Shown here one piece after another: positions 1 through 12,038 of a stretch of 64,000 nt of DNA. The notes beneath the pieces are model-generated. The model had not been told where the DNA came from and did not search any database. It saw nothing but the letters and a program-made list of their open reading frames with translations. How positions within the stretch are numbered: the first letter of the stretch is position 1; each line of letters begins with the position of its first letter. The position numbers and the translations under genes were made by a program. This stretch comes from Chlamydomonas sphaeroides (taxonomy: Eukaryota; Chlorophyta; Chlorophyceae; Chlamydomonadales; Chlamydomonadaceae): the NCBI GenBank assembly GCA_001662425.1, contig BDDC01000282.1:1-64000 (forward strand), read 5' to 3'.

Positions 1-2760
1 ACGTGAAAAATGATTGCCATCAACTTCATCAAAACTGGCTCGTCCATCCGTAAGGCTGTAGACAAAGCACCGTGCACGGCGGCGTGCATGGGCGGGGAGC
101 AGGGGGCTGCGGCCACTGAGCGAATCTTGCAGCAGCTGTGTACTATGGGCCCTGCTCGACAGCACAGCCCCTACCCGCCATGTCCCAAGCATGCCCCGAC
201 CTCGCCCAGCGAACACGCGCCGGCGCCCCGCCTAGCTAGCGGGCGTGGCTCCTACGCGCCGCCACCCTGATCGATACCCGTCGGAACCAGCACACGGAGC
301 CTGAAAGCTAGCGCCCCCCGGGCAGCCGACACCTGCCACGTCCTTGCCATCGCGCGCCACAAACGGCCGCGGCACAGCCCCCAAATAAGCGCGTCTGCTT
401 GCCTGGCAGCAGAGGGCCACACACCCACGGTATCACCAGATCCTAGATGCATGTAATAGCGCATTCGTGCCTGCGCAGTGTCGGCAGCAGCGCCGCTACC
501 CCAGAGAGCAATCTGATGGCATGATGCATGCGATCCACCACACTCCACACACCCATCCAACCGCACACGCGTCGTCGCACCGCCTCGCCAGCCTCTCAGG
601 CCCTCCCCACCACCACCACCGGCAAAGCTGAGGTTCTCCCACGCGTGTGCACAGGCGCGCCGCCATGCAACCACGCACCACATGCATCGCCGCCCCTCCA
701 CGCCGCCGTGCCCGTTCGCCTGGGCCGCAAGCAATGCTGCCGCCCAACAGGTAACCTTTGCGCTCCCTTGTGGCACCATTATTTTTCTGTGAGCCGTATG
801 AGCCACGGTCTTCCCATTCGGTACGGCACAACAGCACGCCACACAAGCCATAACCCCGGCCCTGAAATGCATCAAAGGTGACCCCGGCAGTCGTCTCCAG
901 CTGCCGTGCGCAAAGCGCCAAACGATATCGCGACAGGCCCCAGCCCCGGACTCAGCCGCCGCAGGCCCGCCCGTCCCACTCCCCTAATGCCAGTACTGCA
1001 ATCCCTCAGACGGCACCAACGTCAACTCACGCGGCCCGCACGAGCCACCGTCACCACCGCAGCCCCCAGGCCACACATACGCTCCCATTGCCCTGAGCAC
1101 CGCCGTCCCGAGCTCCCGCGACACGCAACGCGCCGGCACTGCGCGCCTGCGGCTGCTCCCGCGGCGTATGCCACCCTGAGGCGCTCGGCCGTGCCAGGTG
1201 CCAGCTGCGGGAGGGCATGCTGCGGCGGCAGACCGCGCTCGGTCATAGCGCCACGCCCACGTGCAGCCACGCCGCAACGCCGGAGCCAACCCGCAGGGGC
1301 ACGCGCCTGATGTAGCTTGCGCGTGGGCCCCGAGCCCCCGAAGCCGCCAGGGCGGCGCCAGCATGCTCCGCCCCCTACACCGGTGTCGACCGTTGCCCAG
1401 CCGCACCAACGCTGCCTCTCGCCAGTTTCCAAGCTCATGCAACATGACACACGTATTCCCCCGCCACACCATGCGCTACCGCCGCAGCCCGCTGCCGGCC
1501 TTGCAACGGCCTGGCGCGCCCCCGCCCGCGCCCTCTCACGCCCGTTCCGGTCGACGATGCATCGGAGACGCAGCTGCAGCCGCAGCGTGATCGCCACCGA
1601 GACCTGCCAGTAGAGTACACCAGCCGACCCGCCGCCGTCCAGCTACGCAGCAAGAGCACGCAGAGGCCGGCCCCAAAGGCGCCAGCGCGTGCCACCACCC
1701 ACCCACCTACCGCCACACCACCGGCACGCGTAGCACCGTGCCTCACCCACCCCATTCGGGCGCCCGGTCGCCCACCTTCTCGGGTCGCGTCCGTTTGGGC
1801 CGGGCTCGCCAGACCCACCCCACCTTGGCCGCCAGGCCGGCACGCAATGGCTTGCGTGTCAGCCTTGCAGCCGGCGAAGCTCATATGTACGTTTCGCATG
1901 TCCTGCGCCGCATTGCAAGCCGGCGCTATACAGGGAAGCAGCGGGACGCGGCGCCGCGGCCTCGTAGCATACGTACGGGCCGAACGCTGTGCCCCGAAGA
2001 CCTCAGTCGTGCATTATGGATCGCGGATGCCCCGGAGTGCACGCCGACGGCAGAGCGCGCGGCGTATCGAGCCTGCATGGCAGTCCACGCTTCTACTATG
2101 AAGCCGCCATCCCAGACATGCCTCGCTAAGCCCCAACCGACACGGCACACCGTGCCGTGCCACACAGACGCCTGTTGCCACGGCGCATAGGCACACGCCC
2201 TGCCGCCCGCCATGCGCGTGCCGGCCGCGCGTGGCCTCAGCCGGCGGCGCGTGTGACGCGCACAGCCCGTGCAGACGGGCCGGGCGGGAGCCCTGTTGCC
2301 CCATGCCATGCCATGGCGTGAGAATAGGGATGTACAACGACAGGGCGCTAGACAAGGTGGGCATGGCGTCACGGCGGCTGCTCGCAGCAGCAGCAGCGCG
2401 ACCCGGCCTTGAGAGCGCGATGCCAGCATGTTGTGTATCCCCCCCGCAGTCCAGTGATACTTGTATGCGAAAGTCGTGATTCGTCGAGAGTGCTGCCAGC
2501 TCCTCCCCCGTGGCGCCGGCCCCCGCCGTGCACGTCTGCCCACCGCGCTAATCATCCCAGCCGCGTAGGGCTGCCGCGCCCGCACGCGTCGCGTCGCCGT
2601 GCTGGCCCTGGTGAATCCCTGCGGCGGCCCTCTCACAGGTGCGCCTGCCTCATCCCGCAGCGCCCACACCATACAGGGCGCGCATCTCTCGTGGGCGCCT
2701 CTTGCGCCAGGCGTCCTGTGCCGCATTCTCCGCGACCGCCGTGCCCGCCTGCCACCCGGC
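1..2760. other. Gene-poor left end, 3' flank of the Gln-rich gene
   Basis: I see no supported gene here. All open frames are short, overlap on both strands and have the Ala/Arg/Pro composition expected from high GC alone. The right part should contain the 3' untranslated region of the minus-strand gene that stops at 2763-2761, but I found no TTACA (TGTAA on the minus strand) close to that stop, so its transcript end is unresolved. Confidence 0.5.
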
Positions 2761-5700
2761 TCAAAACAGCCGGGCGACGCCCAGGTTCTCCGGCACCATC
2801 TCCTCCGGATCGGGCTTGATGACTGGCAGGCCGGCCGCGGGCGCGTCACACGCCTGGCCGCCGCCGCCGCCGGCGTACTCGGCCGACGCGGGCGGGGCCC
2901 TCAGCAGCACGACCCCCACCAGCAGCAGCGTGCCGTCGACCTCCTGCGGACGATGGGGCGGGCAGCAGCGGCAGGCGGGGTGCAGCGAGGCGGGTCATGC
3001 CCGGCTCCGGCTTGGGGGCATGGTTCGGGCCCTTGCAGGCCGCGCCCATGAACGGCCGCCCTGACTGCGCCACTGCCTGCTCCTGCCGCCCAGCGCAGCG
3101 CGCACCCGCCTCCGCGCCCCACCTGCGGACTCATCACGAACTCGTGGCGAGCGTCCAGCCGCAGGGCCAGCCCCGCCTTGGCCGCGGCCAGCCGGGCCAG
3201 CGCCTCGCGCTGCGCCGCAGACGCGCCCGGAGCAAGCCACACCATGACCGGCCGGCCCTACGGTGCGGCACGGGGGGTGGGGGCGACAGGGCAGGCTGCG
3301 TTAGGCGGCCACAAGACAGGCATGCGCCCACACGCACACGCACACCCACACGTACACGCACACGCAAACCCACACGCAAACCCACACGCACACGCACAAG
3401 CGCATGCCGTGCCGGGCAGGAGCCGGGCAGGAGCCGGGCAGGAGCCGGGCAGGAGCCGGCCACCGCTGCACCCCGCACCGCGCCAGCTCCAGCAGCGCCC
3501 CGCCTCGCCCCGCGCCGTGCGCCCACCTTCATGTGGGTCACGGGGATGTCCTTGCGCGGCCGAAGGTCGACCGCCGCCAGCACGCCCGGCAGCGGCGTGT
3601 CGGCGGCAAGCGTGGCGGGAAGGTCGGCGCACACCGACAGCAGCAGCAGCGGCGCGCCGGGCGCCGGGTGCAGCGCCGCCAGCGGCGGGTAGGGCCCCGG
3701 CGGCGCCGACGCGGGCGGCGGCGCGGGGTACGCGGGCAGCACAATGTGCGCGGCCCAGGGCCGCACCGGCTGCTCGAGCTACGGGTGAGGAAGGGGGTTG
3801 GGGGCGAGCGAAGTAGGGCGTGGCGTCAGGGCACGGCGACAGGCGCTGGCGGCGGCAAGGGACACGCGGATGTGGCTAAGCTGGCTGTAGAAGCCCACGG
3901 CCCATGTCCGAGCCCCAGCACCACCGACCTGTACGTGGCTGAGGAAGGCCGGCTTGTCGCCGTGCTCCGGCGGCGCCAGCATCGCCGGATCGCAGCCGGG
4001 CGGCAGCGGCGCCGCCGCCAGCCGCAGCACGGCCGTCAGGTACGCGCGCGCCACCTCGGGCGACGCCGCCGCCAGCTCGCCGTCCGTCATCGGCTGCGGC
4101 AGCGGGGCGGCGTTGCCGGCCAGGCGCGCCAGCACCTCTGCCGCCGCATCGTGCTGCTGCCACGCCTCATCGTCCGGCTCCAGCTTCACTCGGCAACGGG
4201 CCGGTGGCGCCGACGCGGCCAGCGGCGCCGATGGCGCCGGCGCAGAAAGCGGCCGCGAGGCCGCGTCCGGATCGAGGTCCGCGTCCTGGCCGGGCCCGTG
4301 AACGGAGGTGGCGGCGCTGGCAGCGCGGCGCGCGGCGGTGCCGAGCGCGGTCACATAGCTGGTCCTGCCGCCCGCCGCGGCAGCGACGTGGCCGGCGGGC
4401 GGCTGCAGCACAACTGACGGCCCCGTGTGGACCTGCCGGGCGCGCAGCCGGGCCGGAGGCATCAGGCCGTCAGCGGCATGCGCACACCTGCTAGCACAGG
4501 CCCTCACAGCAACACAGCAGGCAACGTCCGCAAGCCATCCATCGCGCCGACCCTCGCTCGTCCGCACCGTGGGCAGGTCCCTGAGGTTGAGGCCCAGCTC
4601 CTCCACCGACGCCGACAGCGGCTCCAGCAGCACACGCCGGACCTTGACGCCGCGGCCGCTGCTGCCGGCGCTGGCCGAGCGCGGGCCGCTCGCCAGCGGC
4701 CGAACGCCCAGCGGCATCACACCCACTACCGCGCTGCCCAGCCGGCAGCCGGAGGACGTGGTCGAGGTCGTGTGCGTGTTGGTGCGAGCGCCCGCGCCGG
4801 TGGCCGTGACGGGGCCGGAGAGCGTGCCTGTGACGGTGGCGGCGGTGCCGCCGCTGCCGCCGCTGTACTGGGAGCCGACGGGCGTCGAGCGCAGGCCGGC
4901 GGGGCGCGGCGGCGGCGGCAGCGGCGGCGACTGGGGCCCGCCCGATTGGCGCGTTGGCAGAGCGGATGGCGGCTCTTCGGCCTCTTCCGCCTCGTCGCAG
5001 CCATTGGCGGCGCCGGCGGCGGTGACGAACGTTGCCGTATCGTCGGCAGCGGCGGCGGTCGTAACGAACGTGGCCGTGGCGGTGCCGTCAGCGGGAGTGG
5101 CCGGCTGCAGTGGCAGAGTGCGCGAGGGCGGCGAGCAACACGTCGTGTCAATACGCGCAGCAAGCGGCGCGGCACAAACCGTGGCCTTCTCGCCCTTCTG
5201 GCCGGCGCGCCCGGCACGAACCCCAACCCTAAACCCAACCTCCCCACCTGGCCCGGCGCCACCGGCTGCACCAAGAACACGCGGCCGTCCCGCGAACGCA
5301 TCACCCTCGCGCCGCCGCCGCCACCCGCCCCGCTGGCGCCGCCCGCCGCCAGGCCTGTGCCCGTGCCCGCCGAGCCCAGGGAGGCGCACTGCGACGGCGG
5401 CAGCGTGCTGGCGTGCGTCGAGTAGCCCATGCCGTGAGAGGACGCGAACGAGGCGGGCGGCCCCACGCCGCCGCCTGTGCCGCGAGAGGCGCCGCTCATG
5501 CGACGCTTGGCCGCCGGTTGTAGGTGCAGCGCTTCGTCGGCGTCGCCGACGGGGCTCCGCAAGGACAGGTCGACGAAGGGCATGCCGCCCGAGCGCCCCA
5601 GCGGCGGCGCCGGCGCGGCACCCCAGCTCCTCGCCTGCGTCGCCGCGACCGCGGCGGCGGCCTCCTGCGCGTCAGCGTCCGCGTCGCCGTCCGAGGCGTT

Positions 5701-8677
5701 GAGCAGCGCTGCCGCCACGGCCTCCTGCCGCCGCTGGCGCACCAGGGAAGCCAGCTCCTCCACACGCGCGGCGCTGCCGCCGGCCCAGGGCCCGTCCTCG
5801 GCTGCCGCTGCGGCGCCACGCGGCGCGGCCGCGGCCGGGGCAGGCGGCTCGGCGGGAGCGTCGGCCGCGCGGTCCCTGCCCGGCTGGGTGCTGAGGTTGA
5901 GGGGTTCTGTATGCCTCTGCGGCTGCGGCTGCTGCAGCTGCGATGACCGCTGCTGAGCCACCCGGACATCCGCAACCTGCGACTGCGGTTGCAAAGTGTG
6001 CGGCTGGTCGACCTGCGGGCTGATCGGCATCACCACAACGCGCCGACCGTCGGGCAGCATCACCACCTCCCGCCGGCGCTTCTCGCCGGCCGCCGCGCCG
6101 CCCTGCCGCGGCTGCAGCTGCAGCACCGGCGGCGCGCCGCCTGCCCTCATGCCCCCGGCCCCAGCGCCGGACGCAAGCCCGGCGAACGCCGCCGCCGCTC
6201 CAGCGGCCAGGTCCAGGACGGCGTGGGGCGCCCCCACGCCCTGCGGCTGCTCGGCCGCGGCGGCCGCGGCCCGCGCCGCGCGCGCCTGCTGCAGCCTCAG
6301 CTGCTGCTGGTGAAGTCCGCGCTGCTTGGCCACCAGCTCGGCCTGCTGCTGCAGCAGCTGCTCCTGCAGCGCCAGCAGCGCCAGCCGGCCGCCCACGTCG
6401 CTCTGCACCGCCAGCTGCTCCGCCAGCTGGTCCTGCAGCTGCCTCAGCCGCGACAGCTCGCCGGCCACGTGCTGCAGGCTGAGCGCAGCAGCCTCGTCGC
6501 CCTGGACCTCGGCGCCACCGCGCAGCGGGCTGCCGCCGCCGCCGCCGCCGCCGCCGCCGGGAAACGGACTGCCGCCGGTGCTGCCCCAGGAGCCACGCTT
6601 GGGGCACGAGCCGCTCGGCCCCTCTTGCGACTCCGCCGCACCACCGGAGTGGCCGAGGCCGAGGCGGACCAGCTTCAGCGGCGCGGAGCTGTCGGCGGGC
6701 GCGCTGGGCAGGTTCATCCGCGGCGCCACACCGGCGGGGCCGGCGTGCGAGCCGCTGCCGCGCGACGACAGCGGCCGGTCGAGCGACAGGTCCAGCTGCC
6801 GGCAGTCACCCAGGCCGTTGAGGGGCTGCTGGGCGTGGGGATGGGAATGCTGCAGCGGTATGGAGCCAGAGGACCTGCTCGGCAGCGGCGTCAGCAGCGG
6901 CAGCGCGCTGTGCGCACTCCAGTTGGCCGCCGCCTGGAGGTCCAGGCCCAGGCCCTGGCTCAGGTCCAGCGGCGCGCCGGGCCGCAGGCGCTGCAGGCTG
7001 AAGCCGGGCGCGAGCACTTCGTCGACCAGCATGCCTGCGGGCGGGGTGCGGCAGGCGGCGTGGACAGGGCAGCGTCAGGGCACATGGCATGCCGCAAGGG
7101 AGCACTCCAGGCGGAAGGGAGTAGGGAGGGTTCTCCGGGCTCCCGGCCCAGCGCTCACAGGGGACGTCGTTGGCTCGCCGCACAACGCCGGGTGGTCCAA
7201 TGAGGACGTCATCGTCGTCCTCCGTCCAGCCGCCATGGTCCAGCCGTGCGGCGCCCGGCCGAGACACAGCCGCGGCGGCGCCGTTGCGCGCAGACGCGCC
7301 CGCGCCGGTGGCAGCGCCGCGCTTGTTCAAAAGCCGCGCCGGCTGGGGTTCGCCAATGGGCACGGAAAGGGGCGACGGGGGGTCGTGAGCCGTGGTCCGC
7401 GAGGCGCTGCGGCTCTGGCCAAACGCCTCGGCTGCAGCCCACCTGGCTTACCGAGTCGCTGCGCCCGGGCGAGCCGCCGCGCTGCGGAGCCACGGGCGCT
7501 TCCGAGGCGGCCAGCTGCGGGCGTGGCGGACATGGGGTACGCAGCAGGCAGGGGCAGGTCGGCAAGAGAGCTCCGGACAATTCTGTCGGTCCGCTCCCAC
7601 GGGTCACATGAGCCCGCTCGCACCTCCACTGTCAAGCCCGTGACATACCAGGCGCGCCCGCGCTCACCTCCTCTAGCCGTCGCAGGCGCCGTGTTTGGAT
7701 TGCCGACCCTCCAGTTGCGCAGTGCCCCGCCCCGGCGGCGCCTGGCGGCGTCGCCAGCTCCAGCAGCGCCGTTGGGAACAGCGCCTCGTAGTCCTCTCGC
7801 TCATCCCAGCCGCCCGGCTTGCAGGCGCGCACCGGGAAGATGCAGCTCGAGTGGCCGCAGGAGAAGCGGTTGGGCGGCGGCGCGGGGTTGGCGCGCACCA
7901 GGCGCCGGCCGCCACACTTCGTGCAGGCGCGGAAGAGCGGCGCAGTGAACTGGCGCACGAAGCCACGAATGTCATCCTGGGGGGACATGGCGATGTGGGT
8001 CGAGGAGGCCAGGGGATGTGGGTACCAGAGGCAAGGAGATGTGGGACCGCAGGACAGGAAGAAACGCAGTTGCGGACTTGAGGAAAGTCCTCGGCCGGCA
8101 GGAAAGACGATGTGGGTCGGGGGTGTGGGTAAACGGTTTCGGCTGGCCGGTGATGGGTGCCCCATCGCGCCTCCGGCGCCGCCCCTACCCTGCTAACCTG
8201 CAGCTGTGAGCAGGTCCGCGCACTCGTCTGCAGCCGCTGCAGCTCCAGCGGCACAATGGTGGAGCGCGCCAGCAGGCTCTGCTGCGACAGCCGCAGCGCC
8301 TCGGACAGCGTCTGCCGCATGCCTGCCAGGTCGCCACGGCGCCGCGACAGCAGGTCGCATAGCAGGCCCTGCCAGTCGCCGAGCTTGGCGCCGCGCCGGC
8401 TGCGGCCGTCCACCGCGTCGCCGCTGCCGGCCGCGCCGGACCCTCCGGCGCTGCTGGTGCTGCTAGTACGCCCCTCACTGTTGCGCGAGGGCGGCGGCAC
8501 GCGGCCGATGCCCAGCAGGACCTCGGCGTTCAGGATGTCATCGAGCAGGCGCTGCGCTGCGCCGGCGTCGGACCAGAACAGCCCGCGCGCCTGCTGCAGC
8601 GCGCCGAGCATGCCTGGGTCGCCGTCGACGGCCTGGGCGATGGCGCGGTCGATGGCGGCGAGCGTGGGGTGCTGCAT
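2761..8677 (-). CDS. Large Gln/Ala-rich protein with putative Cys-type zinc site, function unknown
   Basis: I do not recognise the family. Nine exons join with matching phases: 8677-8198, 7976-7668, 7414-7159, 7034-5248, 5104-4568, 4432-3929, 3778-3527, 3257-3123, 2943-2761, giving about 1,480 aa. The start is the first Met of a helix-forming N-terminus (MQHPTLAAIDRAIAQAV). Exon 2 holds CTKC (residues 178-181) and FSCGHSSC (198-205), a plausible four-ligand Zn site. Exon 4 carries Gln/Leu-rich probable coiled coil (LSRLRQLQDQLAEQL) and long Ala/Gly/Gln tracts. The C-terminal third, with HIVLPAYP, LLLLSVCADLP and GTLLLVGVVLLRAPP, looks like a folded beta-rich domain. Two SUMO-consensus sites are visible, VKLEPDDE (near residue 1205) and VIKPDPEE near the end. 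A nuclear regulatory role is possible but only inferred. The exon 3 acceptor is the weakest junction. Confidence 0.62.
3325..3402. repeat. CA-rich degenerate microsatellite in an intron
   Basis: Runs of CACACG, CACACC and CAAACC units lie inside the intron between exons 7 and 8 of the Gln-rich gene (3526-3258). Direct reading; no function implied. Confidence 0.8.
3411..3460. repeat. 11-bp minisatellite, about 4 copies
   Basis: The unit cgggcaggagc is repeated four times in tandem, directly after the CA-rich stretch and in the same intron of the Gln-rich gene. Confidence 0.85.
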
Positions 8678-11600
8678 AGGGCGCGGGGAGCGGGCGGCGC
8701 ACGGACGTTGCGCACAGTTGGAGGCAGCGGGCGGGCGCCAGGGTGGAGGTGCGTGCCGGTGAAGCTGCAATGTTAGGGTGATGTCCGCCAGAGCGCTGAC
8801 AGCAGAGGCACGGCAGACACCGCGTTCAGCTACGACGCCCACCGGGCTGCTAAAGACGGCCCGCGCCGGGCTTGGCTCTCACAACGTGTCGACGCGCGCA
8901 TTCCCCTAGCCAGAAGGAAACGAGCTAACGCAACATGGGGAGCCCGGCGCAGACGGCTCGAGCGGCGACTTCTTGAGCGGCTCGGAGCCAGTGCAGGGGG
9001 AGGTGGCCGACAAGGCTCGGCCGGCTAGCCCCGCCCGAGCTGCCCACCTGCTCAACGCCATCTGTCTCACAGGCCCGATATTCGTCCATACATACCATTA
9101 TGCGGCAAAGGGCCTGCGAGAGGCGAGGGGGACGTGCGCGTTGACACGAAATCTGACCAGGACGAGCGGCTCCGCCGTCGAGGCTTGCTGCATAGCATCG
9201 ACTGCTACTTGACTGCGCGCTGGTGGAGTGGGAACTAGCGTGCAACACACTACGAAAGCTGCGTGCTCATCATACACCAGCGCGCGCGTCACACAAGCGT
9301 CTTGAGACCATCCATAATCAACTAATGGCGGCTGGCGGTCGTGCCAAGCACCAGGGAAGACCGGCCGAGGCGTTGGGCGCCATTGCTTAGTCGAGTAGCC
9401 TGAATCTAGCCTCTTCTGAGCGTCTCGGGGCTTACCTGTTAAGGCTTGCGTCATCAGGCGCGACCAACAACATTGCGCCGGCCCGCATTGTTCAGCGCAG
9501 GATGTAAGCTCCGACCAGACCCGGCGAATCTTGGACTTGGCCGTTGTCAGTGAAAGGCTGTCTCGTAAGAAGGCCCGCTGCCTCCCCAGAAAGCAGGTAG
9601 CAGGCGTCCACGGCTCGCACCACTGCAAGCCTTGGGGAAACACGTAACCACGCTGGTCTGCGAGCGCTCACGTATGCGTTGCTAGGAGCATGGCTCCGAC
9701 GCGGGAGGCAGACCACTCGCGGCGCTGCTCGCAACTGCTCGAGTGGGGTTGTCAGCAGGAAACGAGCACAAACAAGCTCTGCTAGGCATAATGCCTGTCA
9801 CAGTATGGGTGTTGAGCTCTAGGTGTGCTGTGCAACGCCTCTATAGGAAGGAATGACCGTTTTGAAAAGCCTGCTCAGGCTTCCCCACGTCATGCGAGTG
9901 CTCCCGTGAGGTCTGGTCAAGTATAGGACGATGAGTTCTATATTGCAGATATCGAAACCAGGCACTGCGGCGCCGGCCTGCTGAGTGCTGACGCCGTTGA
10001 CGCCGTGTCATGAGTCGCGCCTTGGACTGGACGGGGACGCCACGCAAGGGAATTAGCCTTTGATGCACCCTAACAAACGTTTCAGGTTGAGCGGCTTCAG
10101 TACGGCATACCACCTTCTGCCGACCGACGTCACATGCCGGTCGCAAATTCGTGAGAGCTCGCACTTGCGGTGGCTTTCCATAAGGTCGCGAAGGGTCGCG
10201 GTCCATAGCGCTGCTGTTCATGTCCGAACCTCGGTACAGCTCGACATCAGGGGGTGTCAGACTTCTGCGACTGAAGGGGGTCCCCCCTGTGCGACTGCAT
10301 GTCATCCTGCGGTACTTGCAGGCACTTGCCTGTGACGCCGCCCACGCAGAACGCCGCAGCTCAGCGCAGCACTTTCCTTCGGACGCTTCGCGGTTATAGC
10401 CGCACCGCGTTTCCAGTTATCTAAGATACCCCGGCGACAACAGCATAATAACCGACTGTTTGCGTCTGGTCAGGGTGGCCTCTTTTTGGGGCGGGCCATG
10501 CACCCATGCGCAGCCGGGGAGGTTTTAAGTTATCAACGGGAAGCGGGTTCAGTTCAGCAGTTTAAGTCAAGCAACAACCTGTGGCGACTTCGTACAGCTC
10601 ACAAAGCAGCGGCGCCCTGTCTCAGCCGCAGGACGTGTGCTTATTCGGCAGCCGAGCCCGGCCACACGAGGCAGCACGCCCTGAGCTGGCAGAGCCAGCA
10701 TGCCCCAACGTCGCCCTGGTTCCTGTGGCCCGCCCAAGCGCTGCACTTCAGGGTTCCCCTGGGTCCCGCAGCCTCGGCGCACCCCCAAAGAGTGCACCCT
10801 TTCAGGCCCTATCGCGTCATACAGCTGCCTTCGTTCTAGCTTGTAGTAAGCTGCCCCGGTGCATGCCAATATCGCCAGGGGCCCTCCTGCGCGTGCAAGG
10901 CGCTAGCGCACCTACACGCACCGCCTGCCTGCAACGCACAAGCAACGCGTCACAACACGGACTCAGGGTGTGCCGCGCGGAGCGTGTTACTCTCCGTTGC
11001 CTTCACATGAGCACATGAACACACGAGGGACACATGCCGCAACCCTCCCCAGGGCGCGGGACACGCCGGCCCGCCCGTCCGCAAGAAAGGCCAAAGTACA
11101 GCACTCCTGTCTTCGGCCTTGTGGCCTGCCTGCCGTCACCTTTCATCCCAGACTACGCAGGAGATATCAATGAATTCCCGTTTTCGCAGGTTACAGATAT
11201 GCCTTCTTTGACTTCGTTCTAGCTTATCATACACCTGCCTGCCTTGCCCCCGCCCACCTGCCGGCACAGGCACCTCTCCTCCCGCAACCCTGCCCCAGTC
11301 CTTGACTACCACTCCGGTTCAAATTCGGAAACCCTGCCCCTCGCCCCCACCCTGCCGCGGCTTCGCTCACGCCCGCCCAGGAGGCGCCGCCCGCGCCCTC
11401 TTCCGCTTCCTATCCCCGTAAGCCGCACCGCGCGCGCGCTCTGCGCCTATCAGGCTTAGAAATGAGCGCGCGACACGCCAGCGACCACGCCTCGCAAGTG
11501 CACCAGAAGGCTGCTCCATGCGGACCCCGCCCCGCCTGGAGTTCCGCCGTCCCCAAGGACACTATGTTTGGGAACATCCATCCCCACCCGCCTAGTCCAC

Positions 11601-11690
11601 GACCCTTGCCTGCACCCATTGCCCTTGACCCCTCAAATTTCGTCGGCGCCTCCACAAGAGAAGAGCCGCGCCCCATGGTCCCAAGCGCTC
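8678..11690. other. Gene-poor, relatively AT-richer intergenic stretch
   Basis: Between the start of the Gln-rich gene and the SAE1 relic I find no exon chain, no conserved motif and no clear terminal repeats. Base composition from about 9.0 to 11.2 kb is less GC-rich than the genes around it, and open frames are short. The segment next to 8677 should hold the promoter of the Gln-rich gene. Confidence 0.5.
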
Positions 11691-11707
11691 CGAGCGCCCC
11701 GCCCCAA

Positions 11708-12038
11708 CTGGCGCGAGCCCACCTCACGCCCACCTCACGCCGGCTCCTGCCGCGCCACGCGGCGCCCGACCCCGANNNNNNNNNNGTTCCACTCTGCCCC
11801 CGCTCACATGAAGCATTCCTCCACGCCCAGCCCGTCCCGCGCCAGGAAGCTGTAGAGGAACGCCAGCGGAGCCCTCCGAGGTGCCAGTGGGATGCGACGA
11901 AGGGTCGCACGAAGCCCTCGAGCAGGCCGTGGGGCAGCAGCGCGGCCGCAGCCGCGGCACCTCAGGCCGCGCCCCTGCCGGCGGCGGTGCCGGCGGCAGC
12001 GGCGGTGCCAGCGCCTCGGCGGCGGCGCTCACGGGCAG
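11708..12038 (-). pseudogene. Truncated duplicate of the SAE1 3' end
   Basis: This segment is a degraded copy, in the same orientation, of 14160-14603, which is the last exon and early 3' UTR of SAE1. The copy keeps the end of the reading frame (FLARDGLGVEECFM then stop, versus FLVRDGLGVEECFM in the parent) and the downstream sequence. It has lost an internal block of roughly 135 bp that in the parent encodes the conserved APVCAVVGGVVANN segment, and it carries further substitutions and a small insertion. A 10-base assembly gap (11776-11785) lies inside it. No upstream SAE1 exons are recognisable nearby, so it is a non-functional 3' fragment, probably from a local segmental duplication. Confidence 0.85.
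11776..11785. other. Assembly gap, 10 N
   Basis: Ten undetermined bases within the SAE1 relic. By alignment with the parent copy, only a short stretch of the 3' UTR homology is missing. Confidence 0.99.

Noticed and set aside
252..921. Overlapping minus-strand open frames at the left end
   Set aside because: No recognisable motif, composition driven, no splice partner exons.
2761..3778. C-terminal part of the Gln-rich protein considered as a SPOC domain
   Set aside because: Only loose resemblance (hydrophobic strands, LLLVGVVLL end); conserved SPOC residues could not be matched.
9000..11300. AT-richer region considered as a decayed transposon
   Set aside because: No terminal repeats, target duplication or transposase-like frame could be found.
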